From: Stenotrophomonas rhizophila
GTDB taxonomy: Bacteria > Pseudomonadota > Gammaproteobacteria > Xanthomonadales > Xanthomonadaceae
Reading direction: 5' to 3'
NCBI RefSeq assembly: GCF_001704155.1
Contig: NZ_CP016294.1
Location: 167,001-231,000, forward strand
DNA length: 64,000 nt
Part shown: piece after piece, positions 38,006 to 47,589 of the stretch
How positions within the stretch are numbered: position 1 is the first letter of the stretch
Layout of the letters: the number at the start of each line of letters is the position of its first letter
Position numbers and translations under genes: made by a program
The notes under the pieces: generated by a model
Seen by the model: the letters and a program-made list of their open reading frames with translations, nothing else
Told to the model about the DNA's origin: nothing
Database searches by the model: none

Positions 38006-41000
38006 ATGCCGCTGCACGTTGTCCGTTCGCCCCGCCGTACCCGCCTTTCCGCCAGCCTGATGGTGCTGCTGCTGGGAGGCAGTGCCGGCGCCTGGGCACA
38101 GGGCGCGCCGCAGCTGCTGTTCCATGTGTCGGCCGACAACGGCTTCACCGCCGATACCGCGCAAGGCGACGCGGTTCCGAACTTCCAGGACAAGGTCAAA
38201 CGCGTGCCCGATGGCGCACACGGTTCGGCCATCCAGTGGGAAGACGACGGCGTGCTGTCCTGGAATGCTCCCGGCAACATCCAGGCACAACGCGGCACCC
38301 TGGGCTTCTTCTGGCGCCCCCGCTACGCGGTGGGTGAAGCGCCGTTCGTGATTTTCCGGGTCGGCTATGCCGACCACAGCAGCTGGGACATGGCTTGGCT
38401 GCGCATCGACTGGAACGGCCACGGCTTCGATGCCTTCGTGACCGACGCCAACCTGGCGCGTACCCGCGTGTCGTTCAAACTGGATGCCCTTCCGTCGCCA
38501 GAGCAGTGGCAGCACATCGCCTTCGGCTGGGACGAGAACCACGGCGTGCGCCTGTACGTGGACGGCAGGGAGGTCGCCCGCCAGGAGACCACCGCCGACT
38601 ACGACGCCGCGCTGGACCAGCTCGGCCTCGCCGGCCGGGTGATGGCGCCGTACCAGGTGCAGAGCCGCTACAACTTCCTGCGCGGCAGCGATGTCGACGA
38701 AATACGCGTCTACGACCGCCTGCTGGACCCAGCAGGCATGGCCGCGCTTGCCGCGAACAGGGCACCGGCCTCTGCCGTTGCCGATGGCAATGCGATGCGC
38801 GCCTGGAACCACCGCTTCGGCTGGGACGCGGCGGCACCGCCCGCGCTGACCGCGCCCAGCACCAGCATCCGCAAGATCGAGTTCGCCGACACCAAAGACC
38901 ACAAGCAGTGGATGTGGAAGGCCACCGATGGCATCGCCGAGACCACCTGGCCGGGCGTGTACAACCGCTCGCGCCTGCCCGGTCGCAACGACTATTTCCA
39001 GCTGCCCGACTGGAACACCTATGTGGAAGGCGGGCAGCAGCTCGACCTGACCCTGCCTGACGGTGAGACCGTCAACCGCATCGAGGTGCGCGGCGCGGCC
39101 TTTGGCGCGCTCAGTCACAGCGCGGGCAGCGCGGCGCCTACACCGCTGCTGCAGCGCCCGCAGGGCGTGGTGCGCAGCGTTGACCAGATTCCGGCGCAGA
39201 CCGGCGGGGTGCTGCACTTCCGCAACACCGCGCAGGAAACCCCCATCCAGGAAATCTGGGCCTACCAGGTCAGCGACGCGGCCGAGCCGACGGGCACCGT
39301 CAAGCAACGGTACCTGATCGACAGCCAGGCGCTGCCCGACTACCTCAACATCACCGCGCTGCGCGACTACATCGACGGCCGCTATCCAGCGGCCGAACGC
39401 AGCACCGTGATGGCCCTGCCCAAGGGCGCAGGTTCGCGGCGGCGTGCGGCCAATACGCTGCCGGCCAACCCGCTGCCGATCGTGCACGTGCTGATTCCTT
39501 CGGGCGTGGGCGACGCCCCCGCTGCGCAGCCGTTGATCCGCAGCTGGGCGCACAGCTGGGAAAACATGCATGACGGGCTGGACGGCGTGGCCATCGACCT
39601 GCCTGCGCTGGACCTGCCGGCGGCGAAGGACGGGCTCATTCCGCTCAACATCCGCATCAAAGACCCGATCTGGCCGGCGCGTGACATGATCGACGTGTCG
39701 GTGTCGGTGAAACCGAACGAGAAGCGCACGCTGTGGCTGGACCTGCGCGACCGCATCCTCACCGCCGACAGCCTGTGGATCAACATCGCTTCCGGTGCGC
39801 CCGGGTTCAACGCCGGCTCGCTGGACGGTGCGGAAATCCGCATGGTGTACAAGGATCGCGCCGAAGCGAAAAAGGAACATGTAGCCGACCGCTTCAACCA
39901 GGCCCGCGACAACTGGGGCTTCTTGGTCGAAGAGCACACCACCTCCAAGCGCCAGCGCCTGTATGCGCGCGTGTACGCGGACCTGACCGACCTCTTGCGG
40001 GTCGACCCGGACCACGAACTGGGGCGGCTGTACTGGAACTACATCAGCTACAACAGCCAGGGCAAACCGCCGTTCACGCAGCCCGATGCGCCCAAGGGCG
40101 TGCCGCTGTGGGCGTTCCGCCAGACCGAAGACCTGAAGTACGTGCGCCGCTTCGTGGACTGGTGGATCGACAACCGCCAGATCGCCTACGGCGATTTCGG
40201 TGGCGGCATCTCCGACGACACCGACCTGACCCAGCAGTGGCCGGGCCTGGCGCTGATGGGCGTGGAGCCGGACCGGCTCAACCGCTCGCTCACCGCGCTG
40301 TCCGATGCGGTGTACCGCAACGGCATGTTCTCCAATGGCCTTAGCACCATCGAAACCGATGAGCTGCACGCCTACGAGGAAGGCATCAACGCCAACAGCG
40401 CCATGCTCTACCTCAACTGGGGCGACCCGCTCACGGTGGAGCGCCTGATGGAAACGGTGAAGGCGTTCGACGAGCGCATCATCCTGCCCAACCCGCAGGG
40501 CCACCTGCTGTTCTCCAGCAACTGGTTCGGCGGCAACAAGGTCTACCGCGAGCCGAACTGGCAGTGGCAGAAGCCGTACTCGTTCCCGGCGCTGCACCCG
40601 GCCTTCCTGATGGGCCAGTACAACGCCGACCCGACCGGCCGCAAGCTGGTCACCGGACTGGCCGACAGCTACCTGGCCCACGCCTACACCGACGACAAGG
40701 GCCGCTGGGCGCTGCCCAACGAGATCAACTGGGCCACCGGCAAGGTGCGCGGCGGTGAGCTCAACAACGGCTCCGGCGGCGGCGATGTCATGCACACGTT
40801 CTGGGCGGCGTGGCGCTGGAGTGGCGACGACAAGTACCTGAAGGCGCTGGACTACCGCGTGCAGCGGGGTGGCCCTGGCGCACTGGCCAACCTGGGCGAA
40901 AACTTCGTCGAGGTGCTGGGCAAGGGCGCGGAGTGGAACCCCGGCCTGGTCGCCGACGCCGATGCAGGCAACACCGGGTTCACCAGCCTGATGGCGTGGC

Positions 41001-41821
41001 AGGCCACTGGCGACAAGAAGTACCTGGAAGCGCTGCACGCCGATGGAATCCAGGCCAAGGCGCAGCGCGAGTACATGAACACCGAAGGCCACTGGTGGTC
41101 GGACCGGGTGGAAGCACCGAGCGAGTTCCTGCAGCGCGCCCGCCTGGGCGGTATCGCGCTCAAGCGCAACCAGAGCTGGCCGGGCCACACGGTGAGCTGG
41201 CGCTTCGAACAGCCGGACGCAGCCGAGAAGGTGGCGTTGCTGGTGCACGCGCCCTCAACCGAGCGCTTCAAGGTGATTGCCTACAACACCGGCAAGCGCG
41301 CGGTGGATGCGCAGATGAGCACGTGGAATGTCACCGCCGGGACCTGGCGGATGACCAGCGGGGTCGACCGCGACGGGGATGACCGGATCGACGGCAGGGC
41401 CGACGTGCGCGAGGTGACGCTGGAGCGCAGCGCGTCCGTGCCACTGCGGTTCGCGCCGGGGCAGGCGCAGGTGGTGGAGTTCGAGCTGATCCAGGCGGGC
41501 ACGCCGGTGGAACAGCGGCCCGACCTGGCGGTAGGCCGTGGCGACGTGCGCGTGGATGGCCGCCAGGTGCACGTGACCGTGCACAGCCTGGGGCATGTGG
41601 GCACGCCGCTGGGGACGGCGGTGCTGGAAGATGCGGACGGGCGTGAGCTGGCGCGGACCGAAATTCCGGCAATGGCAGCGCCCACCGATCTGGTGCCGAA
41701 GACCACCACGGTGGCATTGCCGCTGCCGGCCGGCAACCGCAGCGGCCTGAAGGTGCGGGTGATGTTGGCCGATGGCGGCGCCGAAGTGACCCAGCTCAAC
41801 AACGTGGTGGCGGTCGAGTGA
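38006..41821 (+). CDS. Exported 1271-residue LamG-domain protein, candidate polysaccharide-degrading enzyme
   Basis: Signal peptide (residues 1-32, cleavage near GAWAQ). Residues about 35-245 form a LamG/concanavalin-like jelly roll (LGFFWRPRYAVGEAPFVIF, then a VRLYVDGREVARQ strand pair and SDVDEIRVYDRLL). A middle region (about 290-680) has beta-rich segments. Residues about 690-1060 are helical with YGDFGGGISDDTDL, HAYEEGINANSAMLYLNWGD, NGSGGGDVMHTFWAAWRW and NTGFTSLMAWQATGDKKYL, an alpha/alpha-toroid-like pattern found in lyases and glycosidases. The last ~170 residues are beta-sandwich, CARDB-like. No catalytic family can be named with certainty. Position behind the receptor and in a KduI/KduD pathway locus suggests a lyase or glycosidase acting on uronate-containing polymers (inference). 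Shine-Dalgarno AAAGGA. Confidence 0.75.
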   Translation: MPLHVVRSPRRTRLSASLMVLLLGGSAGAWAQGAPQLLFHVSADNGFTADTAQGDAVPNFQDKVKRVPDGAHGSAIQWEDDGVLSWNAPGNIQAQRGTLGFFWRPRYAVGEAPFVIFRVGYADHSSWDMAWLRIDWNGHGFDAFVTDANLARTRVSFKLDALPSPEQWQHIAFGWDENHGVRLYVDGREVARQETTADYDAALDQLGLAGRVMAPYQVQSRYNFLRGSDVDEIRVYDRLLDPAGMAALAANRAPASAVADGNAMRAWNHRFGWDAAAPPALTAPSTSIRKIEFADTKDHKQWMWKATDGIAETTWPGVYNRSRLPGRNDYFQLPDWNTYVEGGQQLDLTLPDGETVNRIEVRGAAFGALSHSAGSAAPTPLLQRPQGVVRSVDQIPAQTGGVLHFRNTAQETPIQEIWAYQVSDAAEPTGTVKQRYLIDSQALPDYLNITALRDYIDGRYPAAERSTVMALPKGAGSRRRAANTLPANPLPIVHVLIPSGVGDAPAAQPLIRSWAHSWENMHDGLDGVAIDLPALDLPAAKDGLIPLNIRIKDPIWPARDMIDVSVSVKPNEKRTLWLDLRDRILTADSLWINIASGAPGFNAGSLDGAEIRMVYKDRAEAKKEHVADRFNQARDNWGFLVEEHTTSKRQRLYARVYADLTDLLRVDPDHELGRLYWNYISYNSQGKPPFTQPDAPKGVPLWAFRQTEDLKYVRRFVDWWIDNRQIAYGDFGGGISDDTDLTQQWPGLALMGVEPDRLNRSLTALSDAVYRNGMFSNGLSTIETDELHAYEEGINANSAMLYLNWGDPLTVERLMETVKAFDERIILPNPQGHLLFSSNWFGGNKVYREPNWQWQKPYSFPALHPAFLMGQYNADPTGRKLVTGLADSYLAHAYTDDKGRWALPNEINWATGKVRGGELNNGSGGGDVMHTFWAAWRWSGDDKYLKALDYRVQRGGPGALANLGENFVEVLGKGAEWNPGLVADADAGNTGFTSLMAWQATGDKKYLEALHADGIQAKAQREYMNTEGHWWSDRVEAPSEFLQRARLGGIALKRNQSWPGHTVSWRFEQPDAAEKVALLVHAPSTERFKVIAYNTGKRAVDAQMSTWNVTAGTWRMTSGVDRDGDDRIDGRADVREVTLERSASVPLRFAPGQAQVVEFELIQAGTPVEQRPDLAVGRGDVRVDGRQVHVTVHSLGHVGTPLGTAVLEDADGRELARTEIPAMAAPTDLVPKTTTVALPLPAGNRSGLKVRVMLADGGAEVTQLNNVVAVE

Positions 41822-41825
41822 CCGC

Positions 41826-42665
41826 CTACAACATCACCGACCCCTCGATACACGTCACGCAGGCACCCCCGATCCACAGCGCGTCCCCCACCCGTTCCAC
41901 CTGCACGCGTCCGGCGCGACCCATCACCGTGCCCTGGCTGATCACATACCGGTCCGGCGCCGCGCTCTCCCGCAACAACCACCGCGCGATACCCGCATTG
42001 AGACTGCCGGTTACCGGATCCTCTGGTGCGGCCTCGCCGGCAATGAACGCACGCGATTCAAACTGTGCATCCACCGCGTCGCCTTCGCCACACGCCGCGA
42101 ACACGCCCACCATCAGCCCATCCAACGCCGCGTAATCGGGGCGCACCGCCAACACGGCCGCACGGCTGCGCAATCGCAACGCCAACCACGGCGGGCCGTT
42201 GTCCACCCATTGCGCATCTACCAGTTCATCCACGGCCACCCCCAATCCCGCCCGCACCCGCTCGCGCAACGACGGGTCCAACGGCCCCTCCCGCCGCAAT
42301 GGCGGCGCCTCGAACGCCAACCCGGCTGCATCGCGGCGGATCCGCACCAACCCGATCCCGCACTCCTGCACGATTTCCCCGCCACGCGGCACGCCGCCAT
42401 TGGCCAGCCACGCATGGCAACTGCCCAGCGTGGGATGCCCGGCGAACGGCAGCTCGCCCAGCGTGGTGAAGATCCGCACGCGGTAATCGGCACGCGGGTC
42501 GTTCGGCTTCGATACGAACGTGGTCTCGCTCAGGTTGGTCCACCGCGCAAAGGCGGCCATGCGCGCATCGCTCAACCCATCGGCATCAAGCACCACGGCC
42601 AGCGGATTGCCCAGCAGCGGATCGGTGCTGAAGACGTTGACCTGGAGGAAGGGGTGGGACGTCAT
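41826..42665 (-). CDS. PhzF family phenazine biosynthesis-like isomerase
   Basis: A 279-residue two-domain PhzF/diaminopimelate-epimerase-fold protein. Visible: VNVFSTDPLLGNPLAVV, the ETTFV motif with the catalytic Glu near residue 40, LPFAGHPTLGSCHAWL near residue 68, and DPVTGSLNAGIARWL near residue 218. Family members isomerize small metabolites; substrate unknown and no phenazine genes are present. ATG at 42665 is preferred to 42698 because AAGGA lies upstream. Converges with the 1271-residue gene (4-base gap). Confidence 0.9.
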   Translation of the reverse strand: MTSHPFLQVNVFSTDPLLGNPLAVVLDADGLSDARMAAFARWTNLSETTFVSKPNDPRADYRVRIFTTLGELPFAGHPTLGSCHAWLANGGVPRGGEIVQECGIGLVRIRRDAAGLAFEAPPLRREGPLDPSLRERVRAGLGVAVDELVDAQWVDNGPPWLALRLRSRAAVLAVRPDYAALDGLMVGVFAACGEGDAVDAQFESRAFIAGEAAPEDPVTGSLNAGIARWLLRESAAPDRYVISQGTVMGRAGRVQVERVGDALWIGGACVTCIEGSVML

Positions 42666-42830
42666 GGGCAGCGGTTCCTTGGCGGGATGTGGCGACATGC
42701 GTGCATCTTGGCGGTGAACCCTGCATCAAATCTAGGATCTTTTTCAACGCACCACCCCAATGGCCGCAGATAGCATCTGGTCGTCATCACCACACCGATT
42801 CACAGCGCCACCTCTCTTGGGGAAACACCT

Positions 42831-43187
42831 ATGAACACCAACGTCGCCGACATTGATGAGGCGGTGCGGATCGAGGTATGTCCGCGCCCACAGCCTGACG
42901 TTTCTGGCGCAACCCACGGTTGGCGGGTGCGGGAGTACGAGGACGGCGGTGTGGACCACGTTGAAGTCCGCGACGGCACGGGCCGGGTGCAACTGGTCAT
43001 CGCCTACGCCGCGGGCGTGTTCTGGGCACTCCACGTAGGGTTTCCCACAGCGCGGGTGTCGTTGCCGAACTGGCGGTTGAAGTTGCCCGAGGGCGCCAGA
43101 GTCACCGAGGTCTACGCCGGTGCGCGTTTCTCCCTTACCCGTTTCAGCAAAGGCGAAGAAGCGGTGTGGTGCATCCATCCCGCGTGA
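42831..43187 (+). CDS. Small hypothetical protein
   Basis: A 118-residue soluble product (MNTNVADIDEAVRIEVC start) with beta-rich pattern. No signal peptide and no family recognised. The upstream TTGGGGAAACACC is a weak Shine-Dalgarno. It converges on the cysteine dioxygenase-like gene (21-base gap). Confidence 0.6.
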   Translation: MNTNVADIDEAVRIEVCPRPQPDVSGATHGWRVREYEDGGVDHVEVRDGTGRVQLVIAYAAGVFWALHVGFPTARVSLPNWRLKLPEGARVTEVYAGARFSLTRFSKGEEAVWCIHPA

Positions 43188-43208
43188 CTGCGGCTTGGCA
43201 ACGCCGCG

Positions 43209-43799
43209 TCACGCGGCGTCGGTTTCCATTTCCTTCATGCGGCGCTCGTACCAGCCGTCGTGCTCGGGTTCGAAGATCGCGCTGCGGGTCATTTCGCCTT
43301 GGTAGACGTGCACGGAAATGGCCAGCCGCTCGTCGCTGGTGTTGCGGATGGTGTGGTATTCGTGCGGCGGAATCAGGCTGCCGGCGCTGCCGCAGTCGCC
43401 GATCACCGACGGCTCGGCCTGGAAGCGGAAGCGTTCGCCCCTGCGTTCGAGCAGCCGGTACTGGGTGACTTCCAGTTGCCCCAGCCACACCCCTTCCACG
43501 CACCACAGTCCGCTGTGGTCATGCAGCGGCGTGCCCTGCCCCGGCGCCCAGCTCATCGCCACGATGCTGTAGCCGTGCGCCGGGCTGCGGTACAGCTCGC
43601 GGCGTGCGTAGTGGTCGCTGATCGGGCGGTGCACGCAGGCCGGCAGCTGGATGCGGCTGTCGGCAATGGCCTCGCAGAGCGCACCACGCAAGGTTCTGGC
43701 GATCTGCTGGGGATCGTCATGCTGCACGGCGTGATCGATGGCGGCTATCAATCGATCGCGGCCATGGAACGGCGGAAAGGGATCGCAATGGTCCTGCAT
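43209..43799 (-). CDS. Cysteine dioxygenase family (cupin) protein
   Basis: A 196-residue cupin. The metal site is shown by GTPLHDHSGLWCVEGVWLG around residue 92 (two His) and PHEYHTIRNTS around residue 146 (third His), as in bacterial cysteine dioxygenases and related 3-mercaptopropionate dioxygenases, which oxidise the thiol to a sulfinic acid with iron and O2. The residue pattern does not decide between these substrates. It stands alone; the 161-base gap to the esterase gene shows nothing notable. Confidence 0.85.
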   Translation of the reverse strand: MQDHCDPFPPFHGRDRLIAAIDHAVQHDDPQQIARTLRGALCEAIADSRIQLPACVHRPISDHYARRELYRSPAHGYSIVAMSWAPGQGTPLHDHSGLWCVEGVWLGQLEVTQYRLLERRGERFRFQAEPSVIGDCGSAGSLIPPHEYHTIRNTSDERLAISVHVYQGEMTRSAIFEPEHDGWYERRMKEMETDAA

Positions 43800-43960
43800 G
43801 CCTCCAGTCTAGGCGATGGAGGTTAAGGACATGTTTGATCTGAATCACGGCTGATTACCGCTTTTTGGCCGAAAATCTATTGGATTTCGTTGTTTGGTTG
43901 GTGCTGCCTATCGTTGTTTGGAGTGGGGCCGACTATGCGTGGGACGCGCGTGGCGTGTCG

Positions 43961-45586
43961 CTACATCGTGCCTCGCTGTACGAACGGGGCCTGCTGGTAC
44001 AGGCGCCGTTCGCCGCCACGCGGGTCGTCAGCGAGCTGTGGCGGGGTGTTGAACAGCATCGTCTGGCGGCGATCAAGCCCGTACTGCTCCCACTGCGGCA
44101 GTCCCGGGTGCTGCGGGTTGCCGGTGCGGGCGAAGGCGATCAGGGCATCGCTCATCGCTGCCGCCATGCGCTGCGCGTCGGCCGCTTCACCAGTACGCGA
44201 ACCCTCTGCCCGGGTGTTGTCGAACACCAGCGGGATATCCAGCGTGTGGAACGCTCCCAGCCTGCCGCCGTCCAGCGGTGAGCCCCAATCGAGCTGGTAC
44301 GCCCAGGTGGGCGCGCCCTGCCGCGCGCGTGCTTCCAGTTCCTCCACCGCCCCGCGCCAGGAGCGGCCGGCGGTGGTGGCGGCAAAGAACACATCAGAGG
44401 GCGTGTAGTGCGGATACAGGCGCCGATATTCGGCGATCACCACCGATGGCAGCAGATCGACGAACTGTTCCTTCTCCAGCTTGGCCGGCAAGGTCTCCCA
44501 GGTCAGCGTGAAGTTGGCCGGGTCGTGGCCCAGGAACGCGCGCGTTTCGTCGTGGGTGTTGCCGATCACCATGGGGATGGCCGCTGACTGCGCCGGCGCC
44601 TGCGGCCAGAACGGATGCACCGGCAGGCTGTGGCCATCCACCACCGGTCCGAAGTACAGGCTGCTGCTTTCCACCCGCGAGGGGTCGCGGGCCCGGGTGG
44701 CAGCCAGCAATGCCTGGGCAGGCAGCGCCAGCAGCGCGTCAACGTCCGTTGCGCCTACCGCTTCCATCGCAATGTGCGCGCGCTGGGTAGCGGCGCGCGG
44801 CCCGGCCGCGGTGACCTGCTGGCCACTCATCGTCCAGGCACGCTGGAACAGGCCGCGCGCGGCGGGCATGGCCATCAGCGTGGCGATCTTGGCGCCGCCG
44901 CCGGACTGACCGAACACGGTGATGTTGCCGGCATCGCCACCGAACTCGTGCGCATGTTCGCGCACCCACCGCAGGGCCTGGATGAGATCGAGCTGGCCCA
45001 CGTTGCCCGAATCGGCGAACCGCGCATCGCCCAGCTGTGCCAGGTACAGGTAGCCGAACACATTGAGCCGGTGGTTGACGGTGACCACCACTACATCGCC
45101 ACGCTGGCACAGCGCGCTGCCGTCGTACTGCGGGTCGCTGCCGGAGCCGTTGTTGTACGCGCCGCCGTGGATGTAGAACAGGATCGGCCGGGGCTTGCCG
45201 TCGCGCAGCGCCGGCGTCCACACGTTGAGGTACAGGCAGTCTTCGCTGCCGGGGCCGTCCTCCTTGCTGCCCTGCGGCGCGGCCGGCCCGTAGGCCAGTG
45301 CATCGCGCACCCCGCGCCACGGCCGTTCAGGCAGTGCCGGCTGGAAGCGCCGGGTCGCGGTGTCCGCGCCATAGGGCACGCCAAGGAAACGGTGCACGCC
45401 CTGGTCATACCGGCCGCGCAGGCGGCCGCCGCGCACCTTCGCCAGTGAAACGGTCGGGGTGGTGCCGGTAGACGCGCCTGCAAGCGATGACGCCAGCGGC
45501 AACGTACCGGCCGCCAGCAGCATTGCGTAGCGCGCACTGTCGCGCAGGAAGCGGCGGCGCTGCAGGTCGGCAGGGGTGTACGTCAT
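43961..45586 (-). CDS. Exported type B carboxylesterase
   Basis: A 541-residue carboxylesterase of the cholinesterase-like family. The N-terminus carries a twin-arginine-like RRRFLRDSARYAM before the hydrophobic core, suggesting Tat export. Catalytic features: EDCLYLNVW, the oxyanion segment FYIHGGAYNNGSG, the nucleophile elbow FGQSGGGAKIA (Ser near residue 210), and a late AFHTLDIPLVF with the candidate His. The ATG at 45586 overlaps the stop of the upstream esterase gene (ATGA), so the two are coupled. Possibly removes acetyl, methyl or feruloyl groups from plant polysaccharide (inference). Confidence 0.9.
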   Translation of the reverse strand: MTYTPADLQRRRFLRDSARYAMLLAAGTLPLASSLAGASTGTTPTVSLAKVRGGRLRGRYDQGVHRFLGVPYGADTATRRFQPALPERPWRGVRDALAYGPAAPQGSKEDGPGSEDCLYLNVWTPALRDGKPRPILFYIHGGAYNNGSGSDPQYDGSALCQRGDVVVVTVNHRLNVFGYLYLAQLGDARFADSGNVGQLDLIQALRWVREHAHEFGGDAGNITVFGQSGGGAKIATLMAMPAARGLFQRAWTMSGQQVTAAGPRAATQRAHIAMEAVGATDVDALLALPAQALLAATRARDPSRVESSSLYFGPVVDGHSLPVHPFWPQAPAQSAAIPMVIGNTHDETRAFLGHDPANFTLTWETLPAKLEKEQFVDLLPSVVIAEYRRLYPHYTPSDVFFAATTAGRSWRGAVEELEARARQGAPTWAYQLDWGSPLDGGRLGAFHTLDIPLVFDNTRAEGSRTGEAADAQRMAAAMSDALIAFARTGNPQHPGLPQWEQYGLDRRQTMLFNTPPQLADDPRGGERRLYQQAPFVQRGTM

Positions 45587-46578
45587 GGCGCCTTCTCCCC
45601 GTTCTGCGCCTGCATCCAGCGCAGCGCAAGGGTGGGCCACTGGGTGGCAAGCGCAGCGGGCGGCAGGCGTACACCGAAGCCGTGCCCGCCGTGCGCGAAC
45701 AGGTGCATTTCACTGGGCACGCCCGCCGCCAGCAGTGCCTGGTAGTACAGCAGGCTGTTGTGCACGGAGACCACGTCGTCGTCCTGCGCGTGGACCAGGA
45801 AGGTGGGCGGGGTCTGCGCGCTGACCTGCGCCTGCATCGAATACTGCTGCTCCAGCGCGGGCGTGGGGTGTTCGCCCAGCAGCCGGGTGCGCGAGCCGCT
45901 GTGCGCGTGCCGGCCCATGTCGATCACCGGGTACAGCAGCAGCGCGAAATCCGGGCGCGCGCTGAGCGCATCGGTTGCATCGCCGATGCCCGGCAGCGCG
46001 GTGGCGTAGCCGTTGCTCAGCCGCGCAGCAACATGGCCGCCTGCGGAAAAGCCGATCACGCCGATCCGTTGCGGATCCAGCTGCCACTTCGTTGCGCCGG
46101 CGCGGATCACCCGCATCGCGCGCTGTGCATCGGCCAGTGCGGCCTGGCGGTCCCCGCGCCCGGCCGGCAGCCGGTAGCGCAACACGAACAGGGTTACCCC
46201 GCCCTGCTCCACGAAGGCCGGCACCAGCGCGGTGCCTTCCTTGTCCAGCACGATGCGCTGGTAGCCGCCACCGGGAATGACCAGGAGGGCGGTGCCGTTG
46301 GGTCTGGCCGGGCTGTAGGCGACCAGATAGGGCGCAGAGACGTTGTCGATGTAGCGGTCCGGCAGCGCGGGGTCGGCGCTGCGCTCGACCACGTTGGGCA
46401 CCGCGGCGCGCTTGGGTTCCCCGGGCACCCTGCCGGCGGGCCAGAGCGCGATGCGGGTGGGCGTGCCGGGGGCGGGCTCGCTCTGCGGCACCGGGCGCTC
46501 AACGGCCTGGGCCGGCGGTGGGGCAACGGCGGCCAGCAGGCAGCCGACCAACAGGGATATCAACACAGCGCAACGCAT
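45583..46578 (-). CDS. Exported alpha/beta-hydrolase, acetyl-xylan-esterase-like
   Basis: A 331-residue esterase with signal peptide (residues 1-26, cleavage near AQA). Motifs: LLVIPGGGYQRIV (oxyanion), IGVIGFSAGGHVAARL with the nucleophile Ser (GFSAGG), FLVHAQDDDVV with the catalytic Asp, and LFAHGGHGFGV with the catalytic His. The pattern is that of polysaccharide acetylesterases (CE-type alpha/beta hydrolases). First gene of the two-gene esterase unit, divergent from the hydratase gene at 46731. GAGAGGA lies 8 bases ahead of the ATG at 46578. Confidence 0.88.
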   Translation of the reverse strand: MRCAVLISLLVGCLLAAVAPPPAQAVERPVPQSEPAPGTPTRIALWPAGRVPGEPKRAAVPNVVERSADPALPDRYIDNVSAPYLVAYSPARPNGTALLVIPGGGYQRIVLDKEGTALVPAFVEQGGVTLFVLRYRLPAGRGDRQAALADAQRAMRVIRAGATKWQLDPQRIGVIGFSAGGHVAARLSNGYATALPGIGDATDALSARPDFALLLYPVIDMGRHAHSGSRTRLLGEHPTPALEQQYSMQAQVSAQTPPTFLVHAQDDDVVSVHNSLLYYQALLAAGVPSEMHLFAHGGHGFGVRLPPAALATQWPTLALRWMQAQNGEKAP

Positions 46579-46649
46579 CCGCGGCAGTCCTCTCAGGGGT
46601 GGGCAAACGGTAGCGTGCCGGGCTCGTGCAGGTTCTGACGCGGTGCACA

Positions 46650-46678
46650 TTGCCAATGACACCGGTTTACCATATACA
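46650..46678 (+). promoter_or_regulatory. Promoter with candidate LacI operator ahead of the hydratase-TRAP genes
   Basis: TTGCCA (46650-46655) and TATACA (46673-46678) are spaced 17 bases apart, a good sigma-70 promoter. The core AATGACACCG (46655-46664) and the following GTTTACC lie between them, so a bound repressor would block RNA polymerase. The core is shared with three other sites in the locus. Confidence 0.65.
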
Positions 46679-46730
46679 GCTCATCCAAGTGCTGTCGATG
46701 GGCAGTGCAACAATTCACCGGGAGACCCGC

Positions 46731-47552
46731 TTGAGCAACGATCAAGGCAAACAGGACCTGCCAGAACAAGGGTTGGGCGACATCGCCCACGCGTTCGTCA
46801 CGGCCCGCCAGCAGGGCCGTTCACTGCCGGATTTCCCCGGAACCATCCCGGAAGACCTGGTCACCGCCTACCAGGTGCAGGACCAGGCCATCGCGCTCTG
46901 GGACGACGAGGTAGTGGGCTGGAAGGTCGGCTACATTGCCGCCGAGCGCCGCGATGGCTCCGGCGACGACCGCCTGCTGGGCCCGATCTTCTCTCAGCGG
47001 CTCTGGAATGCTACCGGTGGAACAGTGGACATTCCGGTGTTCGTCGGCGGCTTCGGCGCGGTGGAAGCCGAGTACGTGATCCAGCTGCAGCAGGACGCCC
47101 CGGCCGACAAGCTGCACTGGACCGCCGAAGAGGCGGAAGCCCTGCCCGCCAAGCTGTTCATCGGCGTGGAAGTGGCCAGCAGCCCGCTCGCCACGATCAA
47201 CAAGCTGGGCCCGCGCGTAGTGGTGTCGGACTTCGGCAACAACAACGGCCTGGTGCTGGGCCCGGAGATTGCGGACTGGACCTCGCTGGACGATGCCGAC
47301 CTGCGCGCCGAAACCCGCATCGAAGGCGAAGTGGTAGGCACCGGTGGCGCCACCCTGCTGCCGGGTGGGCTGCGCACCGCGTATGCCTTCGCGCTGGCCC
47401 GTTCGGCCCAGCGTGGGCGCCCGCTGAAGGCCGGCGATCTGATCGCCAGTGGCAATGCCACCGGTATCCATGACATCGCCGTAGGCCAACAGGCACTGAT
47501 CCGTTTCGCCGGTTACGGCGACATTACCTGCAGGGCCATCGCCGCCGGGTAA
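46731..47552 (+). CDS. 2-keto-4-pentenoate hydratase / fumarylacetoacetase family protein
   Basis: A 273-residue FAH-superfamily (MhpD-like) protein with VVGWKVGYIAAERRDGSG, the metal-binding acidic positions in EAEYVIQL and FIGVEVA.., and GNATGIHDIAVGQ near the C-terminus. Family members hydrate or decarboxylate 2-keto acids; a keto-acid from uronate breakdown would fit, but the reaction is not known. A TTG start at 46731 is chosen because GGGAGA lies 5 bases ahead; an ATG at 46698 would add 11 residues. First gene of a unit continuing with the TRAP transporter (37-base gap). Confidence 0.8.
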   Translation: MSNDQGKQDLPEQGLGDIAHAFVTARQQGRSLPDFPGTIPEDLVTAYQVQDQAIALWDDEVVGWKVGYIAAERRDGSGDDRLLGPIFSQRLWNATGGTVDIPVFVGGFGAVEAEYVIQLQQDAPADKLHWTAEEAEALPAKLFIGVEVASSPLATINKLGPRVVVSDFGNNNGLVLGPEIADWTSLDDADLRAETRIEGEVVGTGGATLLPGGLRTAYAFALARSAQRGRPLKAGDLIASGNATGIHDIAVGQQALIRFAGYGDITCRAIAAG

Positions 47553-47589
47553 CCGGGCGGCCATGGCGAGTACGCTTGGGAGGGCGCAG

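Noticed and set aside
37880..41248. Minus-strand open frame of over 1100 codons opposite the LamG protein gene
   Set aside because: It is antisense to a gene with signal peptide and domain structure. Its product is Arg/Val/Gly-rich without motifs, a usual effect of high GC codon bias.
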